Shown here one piece after another: positions 7,313 through 17,100 of a stretch of 63,964 nt of DNA. Source of the stretch: Lentisphaerota bacterium (lineage in GTDB: Bacteria; Verrucomicrobiota; Lentisphaeria; Oligosphaerales; JABHEG01); assembly GCA_018676675.1 (NCBI GenBank), contig JABHEG010000046.1:1-63964 (forward strand), written 5' to 3'. A program made the translations under genes and the position numbers. The first letter of the stretch is position 1; each line of letters begins with the position of its first letter. Below the pieces are notes generated by a model. It saw only the letters and a list, made by a program, of their open reading frames with translations, was not told the origin of the DNA and searched no databases.

Positions 7313-7353
7313 TGAACACTGTTGCCCGTCGAGGTGTCAGGTTTCAGTGTTCA
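7313..7353 (+). terminator. Inverted repeat after hypB
   Basis: TGAACACTG (7313-7321) and CAGTGTTCA (7345-7353) form a perfect 9-bp stem with a 23-nt loop right after the hypB stop. A T-run (7460-7467) comes only later, so this could be a weak terminator, a processing hairpin or a protein-binding palindrome between the hyp and hox transcripts. Confidence 0.35.
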
Positions 7354-7478
7354 GGTTGAGGCTCGTGTGCAATCGAGGAACCGAAGGATACTCCCTTTCT
7401 GAGGGGCTCCGCAATCGGTCCGCGATGTGCTGAACCCGAACGGCCCGCCAAAACTTTCCCTTTTTTTCTGAAGAGAGC

Positions 7479-7507
7479 TTGTGTGTCAGGCTAGGGGAGC
7501 GTATATA
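7479..7507 (+). promoter_or_regulatory. Predicted promoter of the hox operon
   Basis: TTGTGT (7479-7484) and TATATA (7502-7507) are spaced by 17 bp, in the only AT-rich stretch of the 328-bp gap between hypB and hoxF. The Rex-like palindrome begins 10 bp downstream of the -10 box. Confidence 0.55.
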
Positions 7508-7517
7508 TTGCGCTATA

Positions 7518-7535
7518 TCGTGCAAAGTGTCACGA
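7518..7535. promoter_or_regulatory. Putative Rex operator at hoxF
   Basis: TCGTGCAAAGTGTCACGA has perfect 5-bp arms (TCGTG/CACGA) and keeps the GTG-N8-CAC geometry of Rex operators. Its inner bases diverge from the AAATATTT-like core, so it is a weaker match than the site at 3436. Its place over the predicted start site suggests repression of hydrogenase synthesis when NAD+ is high. Confidence 0.55.
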
Positions 7536-7632
7536 ATCGGTTTTCGGGTCGGCCGTGTTCGCGAGCGTTCCGGCGGCAGCCGTGGCGGCTCGCGATCACC
7601 GGGAGGTCAAGAGCAGGCAGATGGAGTGCCCG

Positions 7633-9453
7633 ATGAGTAATTCGACAGCGTCAGCAGCGACAGACGTCTGCGGTAAGTACGGGAACGATCCCGGCCGCAT
7701 GATGGACATTGTCCGCGAGGTTCAGGAACAGTGCGGGTGCGTCTCAAGCGCCGCGATGGATGCCATTGCGGCCGCGTGTGGCACCCACCGAGTCGAGGTT
7801 GAAAGCGTGGTCTCGTTCTATGCTTTCCTCACCGACAAGCCGAAGGGTGAGATCGTTGTGCGTTTGTGCAACGACGTCATTGATCGGATGCGGGGGGTGG
7901 CCGACATTGCGAAGGTGTTTGAGGAGGAGCTGGGTATTTCCATGGGGGAGACGACGGCCGATGGTCGCATCACCCTCGAGTGGACGCCATGCATCGGCAT
8001 GAGTGATCAGGCCCCGGCCGCGATGATCAATGACGAGATTGTGACGTATCTCTCGACGGACAAAGCCCGGCGGATTGTCGGCCGGCTGCGCGATGGGATG
8101 ACGCCCAAAGAGTTGGTCAGGACGTATGGGGACGGCAACAACGCCCACCCATTGGTTCGCTCGATGGTTGTGAACAATGTCCGCAAGCCCGGGGCGGTCG
8201 TTTTCGCTGAGCACACTGCCGGGGCGGCCATCCGCCAGGCGATCAACATGTCGCCTCAGGAGGTCATCCGTGATGTGAAGACAGCTCGTCTTCGTGGACG
8301 TGGCGGAGCAGGCTTTCCGACCGGAATGAAGTGGGATTTCACCCGGAGCGCTGACGGCGGGAAGCGTTGCGTTCTCTGCAACGCCGACGAAGGGGAGCCG
8401 GGGACGTTCAAGGACAGAGTCCTGCTCACCGAGAGAGCTCAGGTGTTGTTCGAAGGCATGACGATCGCCGGGTACGCCATCGGGGCGGATACCGGAATCC
8501 TCTATCTGCGCGGGGAGTACATGTACCTGTGTGCGTTCCTGGAGGAGGCGCTCGCCAAGCGGCGGGAGGAAGGACTCCTGGGCGACACAATTTGCGGCAA
8601 GCCCGGGTTCAATTTCGACATTCGCATTCAGATGGGTGCGGGGGCCTACATCTGTGGTGAGGAGACGGCCCTGATCAGTTCCTGTGAAGGCCTGCGAGGC
8701 GATCCGAAGAACAGGCCTCCATTTCCGGCCCAGAAGGGATACCTCGGGCACCCGACCACGGTGAACAACGTCGAGACGTTCTGCTGTATCCCCAGCATCA
8801 TTCAGCATGGACCGGCCTGGTTCGTGCAGATGGGGTCGAAGGGGAGCCCCGGCACCAAGGTGCTGAGCGTTTCCGGCGACTGCGCGATGCCCGGTGTGTA
8901 CGAATTTGAGTTTGGGATCACCCTGCGCGAGGTCCTGCGGGCTGTCGGGGCAGATGATGCGGCGGCGGTTCAAATGGGCGGTCCCAGTGGCCAGATGGTT
9001 GGCCCGGAAGCGTTCGATCGTGAGATCTGCTATGATGATCTGGCCACCGGCGGATCAATCATGGTTTTTGGTGCAAGGCGTGACGTTCTGGCGATCGCCA
9101 GCGAGTTCCTTGAGTTCTTCGTCGAAGAGAGCTGTGGCTATTGCACACCGTGCCGGGTCGGCAACGTGCTGCTTAAACAGAAGCTCGACGCCATCAGGGC
9201 CGGCAAAGGAGCGCCCGGGGATATCGAGTTTCTCGAACAGCTCGGTAGTTGCGTCAAGCTGGCGAGTCGGTGCGGCCTTGGGCAGACCTCTGCCAATCCG
9301 GTGCTGAGCACGCTGGCGAACTTCAGAGCGGCTTACACGGACCGTCTCGGCGGTGAAAGTGAGGGCACATTCCTGCCCACGTTTGACATCAGAGAGGCCC
9401 TGGCGGAGAGCGAAGCGCTGGCCGGGCGCACCTCGGTAATCTTCAGCGAATAG
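7633..9453 (+). CDS. hoxF: NAD-linked hydrogenase diaphorase subunit HoxF (NuoE-NuoF fusion)
   Basis: HoxF passes electrons between NAD(H) and the HoxYH hydrogenase through FMN and iron-sulfur clusters. The NuoE-like N-terminal domain (about 1-160) is fused to a NuoF-like part carrying RGRGGAGFPTGMKW (NAD/FMN site), NADEGEPGTFKDR, GAGAYICGEETAL and the [4Fe-4S] motif ESCGYCTPCRVG with a final Cys in SRCGLG. At 606 residues it matches the Cupriavidus-type HoxF rather than separate HoxE and HoxF. In the NuoE domain two of four expected ligands are changed (CNDVID and CIGMSDQAP). I prefer the ATG at 7633, with GGAG six bases upstream; ATG 7621 and GTG 7555 are also in frame. Confidence 0.95.
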   Translation: MSNSTASAATDVCGKYGNDPGRMMDIVREVQEQCGCVSSAAMDAIAAACGTHRVEVESVVSFYAFLTDKPKGEIVVRLCNDVIDRMRGVADIAKVFEEELGISMGETTADGRITLEWTPCIGMSDQAPAAMINDEIVTYLSTDKARRIVGRLRDGMTPKELVRTYGDGNNAHPLVRSMVVNNVRKPGAVVFAEHTAGAAIRQAINMSPQEVIRDVKTARLRGRGGAGFPTGMKWDFTRSADGGKRCVLCNADEGEPGTFKDRVLLTERAQVLFEGMTIAGYAIGADTGILYLRGEYMYLCAFLEEALAKRREEGLLGDTICGKPGFNFDIRIQMGAGAYICGEETALISSCEGLRGDPKNRPPFPAQKGYLGHPTTVNNVETFCCIPSIIQHGPAWFVQMGSKGSPGTKVLSVSGDCAMPGVYEFEFGITLREVLRAVGADDAAAVQMGGPSGQMVGPEAFDREICYDDLATGGSIMVFGARRDVLAIASEFLEFFVEESCGYCTPCRVGNVLLKQKLDAIRAGKGAPGDIEFLEQLGSCVKLASRCGLGQTSANPVLSTLANFRAAYTDRLGGESEGTFLPTFDIREALAESEALAGRTSVIFSE

Positions 9454-9467
9454 GCAGGGGGTATACC

Positions 9468-10175
9468 ATGAGCGATGAAGTGACAATCACGATTGACGGA
9501 GCCGAGATCTCCGCATGCAAGGGCCAGACGATCATGCAGGCCGCCGATGCGGCCGGGGTATATATCCCGCGCCTCTGTGCGCACAAGGATCTGTGTGCAT
9601 TCGGCAGCTGTCGCGTCTGTACGGTTCTGGTTAACGGTCGTCCCCAGGCTGCCTGCACGCAGCCCGTTACCGAAGGCATGATGATCGAGAACGAGTCCGA
9701 GGACGTCGTCGACGTTCGCAAGGCGATCGTCGAGATGCTGTTCGTTGAGGGCAACCATTACTGCATGTTCTGCGAGAAGAGCGGGAACTGCGAGCTGCAG
9801 GCGTTGGCCTACCGGTTCGGCATCACCGCGCCGCGCTATCCTTATATGTTCCCGGAACGGGCGACTGATTTCAGCCACGATGACATCTTTATCGACCGAA
9901 ACCGTTGCGTGTTGTGTGCTCGCTGCGTACGAGCGTCACGCGATGTGGACGGAAAGAACGTGTTCCAGTTCGTCGGCCGTGGGACCGAGAAGCGCATTGG
10001 CGTCAATGCTGAGGCGAACCTGGAAGGAACCGACGCATCAGCAGTGGACAAGGCCGTCGATGTCTGTCCGGTTGGCGCTCTGATGAAGAAGCGAGTTGGC
10101 TTCGCAGTCCCCGTTGGGCAGCGGCTCTATGACAGCGAGCCGATCGGGTCCGATATTGAAGCAAAGCAGGTATAA
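9468..10175 (+). CDS. hoxU: Diaphorase iron-sulfur subunit HoxU
   Basis: This 235-residue protein resembles the N-terminal part of NuoG. It has a plant-type [2Fe-2S] ferredoxin domain (CAFGSCRVCTVLVNG and a later AAC), a His/Cys [4Fe-4S] motif (GNHYCMFCEKSGNCELQ) and a further [4Fe-4S] site (CVLCARC with VDVCPVGAL). It wires HoxF to the hydrogenase module HoxY. It follows hoxF by 14 bp and precedes hoxY by 24 bp, in the same operon. Confidence 0.96.
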   Translation: MSDEVTITIDGAEISACKGQTIMQAADAAGVYIPRLCAHKDLCAFGSCRVCTVLVNGRPQAACTQPVTEGMMIENESEDVVDVRKAIVEMLFVEGNHYCMFCEKSGNCELQALAYRFGITAPRYPYMFPERATDFSHDDIFIDRNRCVLCARCVRASRDVDGKNVFQFVGRGTEKRIGVNAEANLEGTDASAVDKAVDVCPVGALMKKRVGFAVPVGQRLYDSEPIGSDIEAKQV

Positions 10176-10199
10176 CTTCAGCTGACATAGGAGGCGGGC

Positions 10200-10745
10200 A
10201 TGACTAAGCCGAAAGTAGCAACAGCATCCCTGGCCGGGTGTTTCGGATGCCACATGTCGATTCTGGACATCGACGAACGCATCTTAACGGTCGCTGAACT
10301 TGTGCAGTTCGACAAGTCACCGGTTGACGACATCAAGTCGTTCACCGGGCAGTGTCTTGTGGGACTCATTGAAGGTGGCTGCTGCAGCGAGGAGAACGTT
10401 GAAGTCCTCAAGGATTTCCGGGAGCACTGTGACATCCTGATCGCGTTGGGTGACTGTTCCACGATGGGCGGCATTCCGGCCATGCGGAACTCGATCCCTC
10501 TCAAGGAGTGTCTGGATGAGGCCTATCTGAATGGGCCCACAGTCTACAATCCGAGCAACAAGATTCCTGATGACAAAGAGATCCCACTGATACTGGACCG
10601 GGTGTATCCATGTCAGGACGTCGTGAAGATGGATTACTTCCTGCCCGGGTGTCCGCCGCCGGCTGACACGATTTTTGCAGCGCTTGTCGCTCTTTTGACC
10701 GACAAACCGCTCGAGCTCCCCTACGAGTTGGTCAAGTACGACTGA
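10200..10745 (+). CDS. hoxY: [NiFe]-hydrogenase small subunit HoxY
   Basis: This 181-residue short small subunit carries only the proximal [4Fe-4S] cluster. Expected Cys ligands are seen in GCFGCHMSI, IALGDCSTMGG and PGCPPPAD. It has no Tat signal, as expected for a cytosolic bidirectional enzyme. It pairs with HoxH, encoded 23 bp downstream, and takes electrons to HoxU/HoxF. An AGGAGG-type ribosome-binding site precedes the ATG. Confidence 0.97.
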   Translation: MTKPKVATASLAGCFGCHMSILDIDERILTVAELVQFDKSPVDDIKSFTGQCLVGLIEGGCCSEENVEVLKDFREHCDILIALGDCSTMGGIPAMRNSIPLKECLDEAYLNGPTVYNPSNKIPDDKEIPLILDRVYPCQDVVKMDYFLPGCPPPADTIFAALVALLTDKPLELPYELVKYD

Positions 10746-10768
10746 GTCATTACTTTCGGAGGCGCACG

Positions 10769-12202
10769 ATGGCAGATAAACGCATTCACATCCATCCTGT
10801 CACTCGCGTGGAAGGTCACGGAAAAGTTTCGATCGACCTCGACGAGGACAACAACGTCAAACAAGCTCGACTCCACGTGGTCGAATTCCGCGGCTTCGAG
10901 CGTTTCATTCAGGGACGTCCCTATTGGGAAGTACCCGTGTTGGTGCAGCGGCTCTGCGGCATCTGTCCGGTCAGCCACCATCTCTGTGCGGCAAAGGCCA
11001 TGGACGGTATCGTTGGTGCGACGACCCTCACACCGACTGCAGAGAAGATGCGGCGCCTGATGCACTATGGGCAGACGTTCCAGTCTCATGCTCTGCACTT
11101 CTTCCATCTGTCTTCCCCGGATATTCTCTTCGGGTTTGACGCTGATCCGGCCATTCGGAACGTTCTCGGTGTTGCCCAGGAGTATCCGGAACTGGCGGTT
11201 CAGGGCATCACAATGCGGGCGTATGGTCAGGAGATCATTCGTCTGACGGCGGGCAAGAAGATTCACGGCACGGGCGCGATTCCCGGCGGGATCAACAAGA
11301 ACCTGTCGATTGCCGAGCGCGACTCCCTTCTGCCCGACATCGAGCAGATGCTTGAGTGGTCACGGTCGGCTTTGCAGATTGCCAAGGACTACACAGTAGA
11401 GAACTTGGAGATGCTCGCCCCGTTCGGGTCGTTTGACTCCAACCACGCTGGCATTGTCGACGCCAATGGCGGCATGGATCTCTACGACGGCAAATTCCGG
11501 GTGCGGGACGCTGCGGGTAACACGCTTCTCGATCAGATGGATCCGAGCGATTACGTCGAGCACATCGCCGAGGAAGTTCGCCCCTGGTCGTATATGAAGT
11601 TCCCATTCTTGAAGGCCGTCGGACCTGCCGATGGTTGGTACAGGGTTGGGCCTTTGGCGCGTGTCAATGTCAGTGACAGCATCGACACGCCAGAGGCAGA
11701 GGCCGCCAGGGCCGAGTTCATGAGCGTGACCGACGGGAAGCCGAACAACATCAGTATGGCCTACCACTGGACCCGCATGATTGAGCTCCTCCACTCCTGC
11801 GAGAAGATCAAAGAGCTCCTGAACGATCCTGATCTGCAGGGCACTGATCTGGTGGTGAAGGGCGAACGGCGCGAGGAATCGGTTGCCGTGATCGAGGCAC
11901 CGCGTGGCTCGCTGTGGCACCACTATCGTGTCAACGATCGCGACGAAGTGGTGATGGCGAACTTGATCGTCTCGACGACTCAGAACAATGAGCCGATGAA
12001 TCGAGCGGTGGCCAAGGTGGCACAGGACTACATCTCGGGCGTTCCGGAGATCACCGAAGGCCTCCTCAACCATGTCGAAGTAGCCATTCGTGCCTATGAT
12101 CCGTGCCTTTCCTGCGCGACACACGCACTTGGGCAGATGCCCTTGACCGTGGAGCTGATCGATGCAGCCGGGAACGTGATTGAGACCAGGCACAAAGGGT
12201 GA
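10769..12202 (+). CDS. hoxH: [NiFe]-hydrogenase large (catalytic) subunit HoxH, group 3d type
   Basis: HoxH holds the Ni-Fe active site that interconverts H2 with protons and electrons. The N-terminal metal motif RLCGICPVSHH supplies Cys63 and Cys66; the C-terminal motif DPCLSCATH supplies Cys446 and Cys449. A 25-residue tail follows His452, the normal site for removal by the maturation protease after nickel insertion; the protease gene hoxW overlaps its stop codon. The 477-residue length and HoxFUYH context place it in the bidirectional NAD-linked group 3d. The exact subgroup would need a tree. Confidence 0.97.
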   Translation: MADKRIHIHPVTRVEGHGKVSIDLDEDNNVKQARLHVVEFRGFERFIQGRPYWEVPVLVQRLCGICPVSHHLCAAKAMDGIVGATTLTPTAEKMRRLMHYGQTFQSHALHFFHLSSPDILFGFDADPAIRNVLGVAQEYPELAVQGITMRAYGQEIIRLTAGKKIHGTGAIPGGINKNLSIAERDSLLPDIEQMLEWSRSALQIAKDYTVENLEMLAPFGSFDSNHAGIVDANGGMDLYDGKFRVRDAAGNTLLDQMDPSDYVEHIAEEVRPWSYMKFPFLKAVGPADGWYRVGPLARVNVSDSIDTPEAEAARAEFMSVTDGKPNNISMAYHWTRMIELLHSCEKIKELLNDPDLQGTDLVVKGERREESVAVIEAPRGSLWHHYRVNDRDEVVMANLIVSTTQNNEPMNRAVAKVAQDYISGVPEITEGLLNHVEVAIRAYDPCLSCATHALGQMPLTVELIDAAGNVIETRHKG

Positions 12203-12681
12203 GTGCAGTGATGGGCACGGTGCTTGTGCTGGGCTACGGCAACCCGGGGCGACTTGATGATGGACTTGGGCCGGCGCTGGCTGAGAGAGTCGCCGCGTTG
12301 GCCGTCCCGGGTGTCGAGGCCGATGCCAACTACCAGTTGAGTGTGGAGGATGCGGCTCTGGTTGCAGAGCATGACGCTGTGGTCTTTGCCGACGCGTCAG
12401 TCTCCGGTGCGGAGCCGTTTTCCTACACCGAGCTTGAGGCGGAAGACGGGACGTCTTTCACCTCGCACCATGTCGACCCAAGGCAGGTGTTATACTTGGC
12501 TCAGACGCTGTTCAAATCCAGGGTTCGCGGCTTCCTTCTGGGAATTCGCGGGTATGAGTTCAATGAGTTTGATGAGCGTCTGTCTGCGCAAGCTCGTCAG
12601 AACCTTGATGCGGCAGCAGCGTTCCTCGAGCAGCACCTCCCGACAGTTCCTCCTGTTGACGGTGTCGGGACGACTGGGTAA
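12199..12681 (+). CDS. hoxW: Hydrogenase maturation endopeptidase HoxW
   Basis: This HyaD/HybD-family protease trims the C-terminal tail of HoxH once nickel is in place. The nickel-sensing residues are present: GYGNPGRLDDG (first acidic ligand), VVFADAS (second Asp) and SHHVDP (His). The GTG start overlaps the hoxH stop as GTGA, giving 160 residues; ATG 12211 would shorten it by four. The last 15 residues are a non-conserved tail. Confidence 0.93.
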   Translation: MSAVMGTVLVLGYGNPGRLDDGLGPALAERVAALAVPGVEADANYQLSVEDAALVAEHDAVVFADASVSGAEPFSYTELEAEDGTSFTSHHVDPRQVLYLAQTLFKSRVRGFLLGIRGYEFNEFDERLSAQARQNLDAAAAFLEQHLPTVPPVDGVGTTG

Positions 12682-12754
12682 GGTGCAGAGCGTGAGGACT
12701 GTCGGCTCAACCGGGGCGGCAGTGGTTTGTGGGCAGTGTGCCGGGCATTCTTGT

Positions 12755-12774
12755 GGGCGGCGGAAAAGCCGCCC
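12755..12774 (+). terminator. Strong hairpin after hoxW
   Basis: GGGCGGC/GCCGCCC is a perfect 7-bp G+C stem with loop GGAAAA, 73 bp after hoxW. No T-run follows. A second possible stem (GGTCC/GGACC) lies near 12805-12828. It may end or attenuate the hox transcript before the response regulator gene. I see no gene in the 199-bp gap. Confidence 0.4.
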
Positions 12775-12880
12775 CAACACAATACGACGGCGTGCGGGTC
12801 GCGGTCCTTCAGAAACGGGACCCGATACGTCAGGCGCGAGGAGCGCGCGCTCAACCGCTCTTTCAGGAAGGAGACCATCG

Positions 12881-13255
12881 ATGGCTGACAAATCAGGCGT
12901 GATTCTCTGTGTGGACGATGATCAGGACATCCTCGACTTCTTCGAGTTGGTGTTGGCAGGCAAGGGGTATGAGGTCGTGCTGGCTCCGACCGCCGAGGAA
13001 GGTCTCAGAGCCTTCAAGCGTTGTCAGCCTTCGCTTGTGTTCGTTGACCTGATGATGGAGGAGGTAGATGCCGGGACGAACTTCGCCAAGGAGATCAAGG
13101 CTTTGGGCAGTGATGTCCCAATCTACATGGTCACATCCGTGGGCGATACGCTTAGTATGACGACCGACTACGCCGAACTGGGGCTCAAGGGCGTGCTGCA
13201 GAAGCCTGTGGCGATCAGCAACCTGATGAAGATCGTGGAACGGATTCTGGGGTGA
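12881..13255 (+). CDS. Single-domain response regulator (CheY-like receiver)
   Basis: This 124-residue protein is a receiver only: the acidic pocket CVDDDQD, phospho-acceptor Asp56 in LVFVDLMME, the switch Thr in MVTSVGD and Lys in LQKPV. With no output domain it must act through a partner or as a phosphorelay intermediate. AAGGAG lies nine bases upstream of the ATG. It lies 18 bp before rex and after the hoxFUYHW genes. Pairing with the cytosolic hybrid kinase at 3560-4714 is a reasonable guess. Confidence 0.93.
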   Translation: MADKSGVILCVDDDQDILDFFELVLAGKGYEVVLAPTAEEGLRAFKRCQPSLVFVDLMMEEVDAGTNFAKEIKALGSDVPIYMVTSVGDTLSMTTDYAELGLKGVLQKPVAISNLMKIVERILG

Positions 13256-13273
13256 CGGGGGCCGCGGGCGGCA

Positions 13274-13945
13274 TTGGTACGGAGCAACGTTTTGGCGCGA
13301 GCTGAAGGCAGCGGGGAATTTCGGCATGCTTTCCTCGAGCGGTTGATGCACTACTACCATGCTCTCCAGACGATCGCTCACGATCGGGAGAGTGAATGGG
13401 TAGCCAGTGTTCAGATCGCTCGGCATCTGAACTTGGATGACAGCCAGGTGCGCCGTGATCTGGGGCGCGTCGGGTTACGTGGCCATCCACGCATGGGCTT
13501 CCGCTATGCTGATCTGCTTCCGGCGATCAAGGAGGTCATGGGGCTCAATCGCCAGTGGCGGGCAGTGATTGTCGGACTGGGGCGGTTGGGGGGCGCGCTT
13601 GCCTCCTACGAGGGCTTTGCTTCTTACGGTCTCAGCATTGTCGGACTCTTTGATATTGACGCGCGCAAGGCGGGCCAGTACCTCGGAGAGCTGGAGGTGC
13701 GCCCCCTGAAGGAGCTCCCCGAGTTCCTGGCCGCCAGTGATATCAACATCGGGATGATCACCGTTCCGGCCGATTCGGCCCAACTTGTTGCTGACATTTT
13801 CGCGGAGGCCGGTGTTCCGGCGGTTTGGAACTTTGCTCCTGTTACGCTGGAGATGCCTGACGGTGTGTTCGTTCGTCACGAGCACATCTCCGTCGGCCTT
13901 GGGGAATTGGCCTGCTTCCTGAAGAATGCAGACGGGGTCGCATAG
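13274..13945 (+). CDS. rex: Redox-sensing transcriptional repressor Rex
   Basis: Rex binds operator DNA when NAD+ dominates and leaves it when NADH accumulates, relieving repression of NADH-consuming pathways. The N-terminal winged helix is recognisable (FLERLMHYYHAL, then LNLDDSQVRRDLGRVG), followed by a Rossmann fold with GLGRLGGALASY, SIVGLFDID and the C-terminal VWNFAPV. The 223-residue length is typical. The start is uncertain: TTG at 13274 fits the gap after the preceding gene; TTG 13292 is an alternative. Rex-type palindromes occur at 3436 and 7518, so both hydrogenase-related operons are likely targets. Confidence 0.95.
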   Translation: MVRSNVLARAEGSGEFRHAFLERLMHYYHALQTIAHDRESEWVASVQIARHLNLDDSQVRRDLGRVGLRGHPRMGFRYADLLPAIKEVMGLNRQWRAVIVGLGRLGGALASYEGFASYGLSIVGLFDIDARKAGQYLGELEVRPLKELPEFLAASDINIGMITVPADSAQLVADIFAEAGVPAVWNFAPVTLEMPDGVFVRHEHISVGLGELACFLKNADGVA

Positions 13946-14146
13946 GTTGCGGGAGGGGAACGAGTCCTGTCTTGATGTCTTACCAGGGGCGCCACGTACG
14001 GCGTTATCCCCTTGACGCCCTCTGTTCGTTTGCTTTCCCCTGAGCTGCCGGTATTCTGATGATACTCAGACTCGTAATTGTGGTGTGTTAAGCGGCGGCT
14101 GGGGCATGACTGATTGGGGGACGCCTTCATACTGGAGATTGACGCG

Positions 14147-17100
14147 ATGCAGAGCGTATGGCGTTGCAGGCAGCGGCTTTTCCTGACGGTGTGTTCGGCG
14201 GCTTTCGTGTTTGGGCATCTCTGTGTGGCGGAGGCCCGCGGCCCTGGGTCGTGGCCGAAGGCCGTGCAGTCGGCCAGGGTCACGGCATCAGGCGTTGCTC
14301 CTGCCGAAGACGCTGCCGGGGTGGTCGATGGGAAAAAGACTTCATCCTACGAGATGCACACCGGCGAGGATGCTTCCCCTTGGTGGCAGGTGGATTTGGG
14401 GAGCGTTCAGAAGCTGGCTTCCACCGTGGTCACTGCACGACACTGTCCGGAACGGTTGAAGGGGTTCGTGGTCAAGCTGTCCGATGACGGTGATGAGTGG
14501 CGGGCAGCCTACACGAGCAAGGGGGAGACCAAAGGGAAGAAGACATTCAGCATTCCGCTGAATGGCAAGCAAGGCCGTTTTCTGCGGATCCAGGTTCCCA
14601 CTCGGACGTGGATGCATCTGGGTGAGGTCGAGGTCTTTGCCGAGGGGGCACCGAAGAAGAACATTGCTCTAAAGAGGCCGGCTGACCAGAGCAGTGTCAG
14701 CGGCTGGTCCAAACGACGAATCAAGATCAAGAAGGAACTGGGCGATTGGCAGACCGATGTCACGGTCGGTCGCAAGATCATCCGGACGTTGCTGGCGAAT
14801 GCAGGGCCCCAGAGCGCTGCCTTGAAGGAGCGCCTGAGAGAGCTCGTCGCTTCGAAGGCACGTCTGGACGCGGCCCCCTGGTCGGAACTGCATCGAGAGG
14901 CGGTGGAGCTTGCGGCCAGATGGGGGCCGGTTCGGCGTCAGTGGAAGGTGGTCAATCTGGCGGCATTGGGCCGAGCTCTCGATGACTTGGCCGCCTCCTT
15001 TCCAGAGCGTTACCCACATGCCGCGACAGTCCACGGCCTACTGGACGATTATGCCGGGAGAACCGACGAGATAAACAAAGGGCTTGATCAGGGGGACACC
15101 GACAGCTGGGCAGCTGTGGAGGATATCATTGACCTTCAACGGGAAATCCTGCTGGGCAACCCACTCCTCGACTTTGGCATGCTCCTGTTGGTTCGCCGGA
15201 AAGCTGGAAATCTCGGGTTGCCTGCCAACTGGCAGAGCAACTGCGTACTTCGCAAGACGGGCTATGACAACGACATTGCCGTGCTTTGTCCGGTTAGTCC
15301 GGAAGGACGCATCACGAGCATCTACAAGCCGGATGACGACACGTTCGTCGGCGATGTAGATCTGCATTTCGACGCCACCCGACTGATGTTCTCAAAGCCT
15401 GGCGCGAAGACCGCCTGGCATGTCTACGAGGCTGATATTGATCCGGATACCGGGGCGTTGCGTTCGAGTCCCCGCCGACTTACACCGGATCAGGGAGCGG
15501 ACGTAAACCAGTACGATCCCTGCTATCTGCCCAACGGGGACATCCTCTACTCCTCCACGGCTCCGATGGTGGCCGTGCCGTGCGTCAATGGGGGCACGGC
15601 GGTGGCAAACCTGTTTCGACTCGATCAGACGACGGGAGCGGCTCGGCAGCTCTGCTTCGATCAGGAACACAGCTGGTGCCCAACCGTGCTGAACAACGGC
15701 CGCGTGCTGTACCTGCGCTGGGAGTATGCAGATCTGCCGCACTCCAACTCTAGAATTCTCTTCCACATGAATCCGGACGGTACCGCCCAGATGGAGTACT
15801 ACGGTAGCAACTCATATTGGCCAAACGGCATCTTCTATGGGCGCCCGATCCCCGGGCATCCGACCCAGGTGGTCGGTATCGTGACCGGACACCATGGTGT
15901 GAGGCGCATGGGGGAGCTGGTGCTTTTTGACCCGGCCCGAGGGCGTCGGGAAGCCGACGGTGTCGTGCAGCGCATCCCGGGATGGGGGGAAGCGGTCGAA
16001 CCGGTTGTCAAGGACCGTCTGGTGGATGGATCCTGGCCGCGATTTCTTCACCCCTTCCCGCTGGGGAAGGCTGACGGCCGGGGAAGCGGGAAGTACTTCC
16101 TCGTCTCCATGCAGGCGGACGCGTCTTCGCCGTGGGGGATTTACCTCGTTGACATCTTCGACAATATGCTGCTGCTCAAAGAAGCCCCCGGCTATGCCCT
16201 TCTGGAACCGGTGCCTTTGCGCAAGCAGATCACCCCACCCGCCGTGCCCGACAGAGTTGACCTGTCGCGACGTGATGCGGCTGTCTACCTGGCTGATATC
16301 CACCGCGGCCCGGGTCTGGCCGGAATCCCCAAGGGAGAGACCAAGGCTTTGCGCCTCTTCACCTACACGTATGGTTACCGAGGCATGGGAGGCCTGTATG
16401 GCACGGTCGGGTTGGATGGCCCCTGGGATGTTCGGCGCGTGCTCGGGACCGTGCCGGTGGAGCGGGATGGGTCAGCGTTCTTCCGCGTTCCTGCGAATGT
16501 GCCCATCGCTGTGCAGCCGTTGGATGCCGAAGGTAAAGCGCTGCAGCTCATGCGCAGCTGGTTCACCGCCATGCCGGGCGAGGTCATTTCCTGCGTGGGG
16601 TGCCACGAGATCCAGAATGAGACGCCGCCTCCACAGCGGACCGTGGCTGCTCGGAAGCCGGTTGTCGAGGTCAAGGACTGGCATGGAGCGGTTCGTGGGT
16701 TCGCCTTCTCCCGCGAGGTACAGCCTGTGCTTGATCGACACTGTGTTGCGTGCCACAACGGGACCACCCAGGCCAACACCAAACCGGTCTTCAGCTTGCG
16801 CGGTGACCCTCTTCCCAAGAAGTGGACCTCGAAAATGAGCGGCAAAGCGGGGGCCTGGGGCGGGAAGTTCAGTGTGGGGTATGTCAACCTTCATCGCTAC
16901 GTGCGGCACCCGGGCATTGAGAGCAGTATGCACCTGCTGAGCCCTATGGATTTTCACGCTGACACCAACGAGCTTGTGCAGATCCTGCAGAAAGGGCACC
17001 ACGGTGTCGTCTTGACCGCCGCGGAGTGGGATCGCCTCGTCACCTGGATTGACCTGAACACACCGTTTCACGGGGATTGGTCGACGATTGCGGGACAGAA

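Noticed and set aside
7555..7632. Upstream GTG start for hoxF adding 26 residues
   Set aside because: The added segment is not conserved-looking and has no good ribosome-binding site; GGAG is well placed for ATG 7633.
15461..15470. tRNA T-loop-like GTTCGAGTC
   Set aside because: It lies inside a well-supported reading frame and no acceptor stem or anticodon arm can be built around it.
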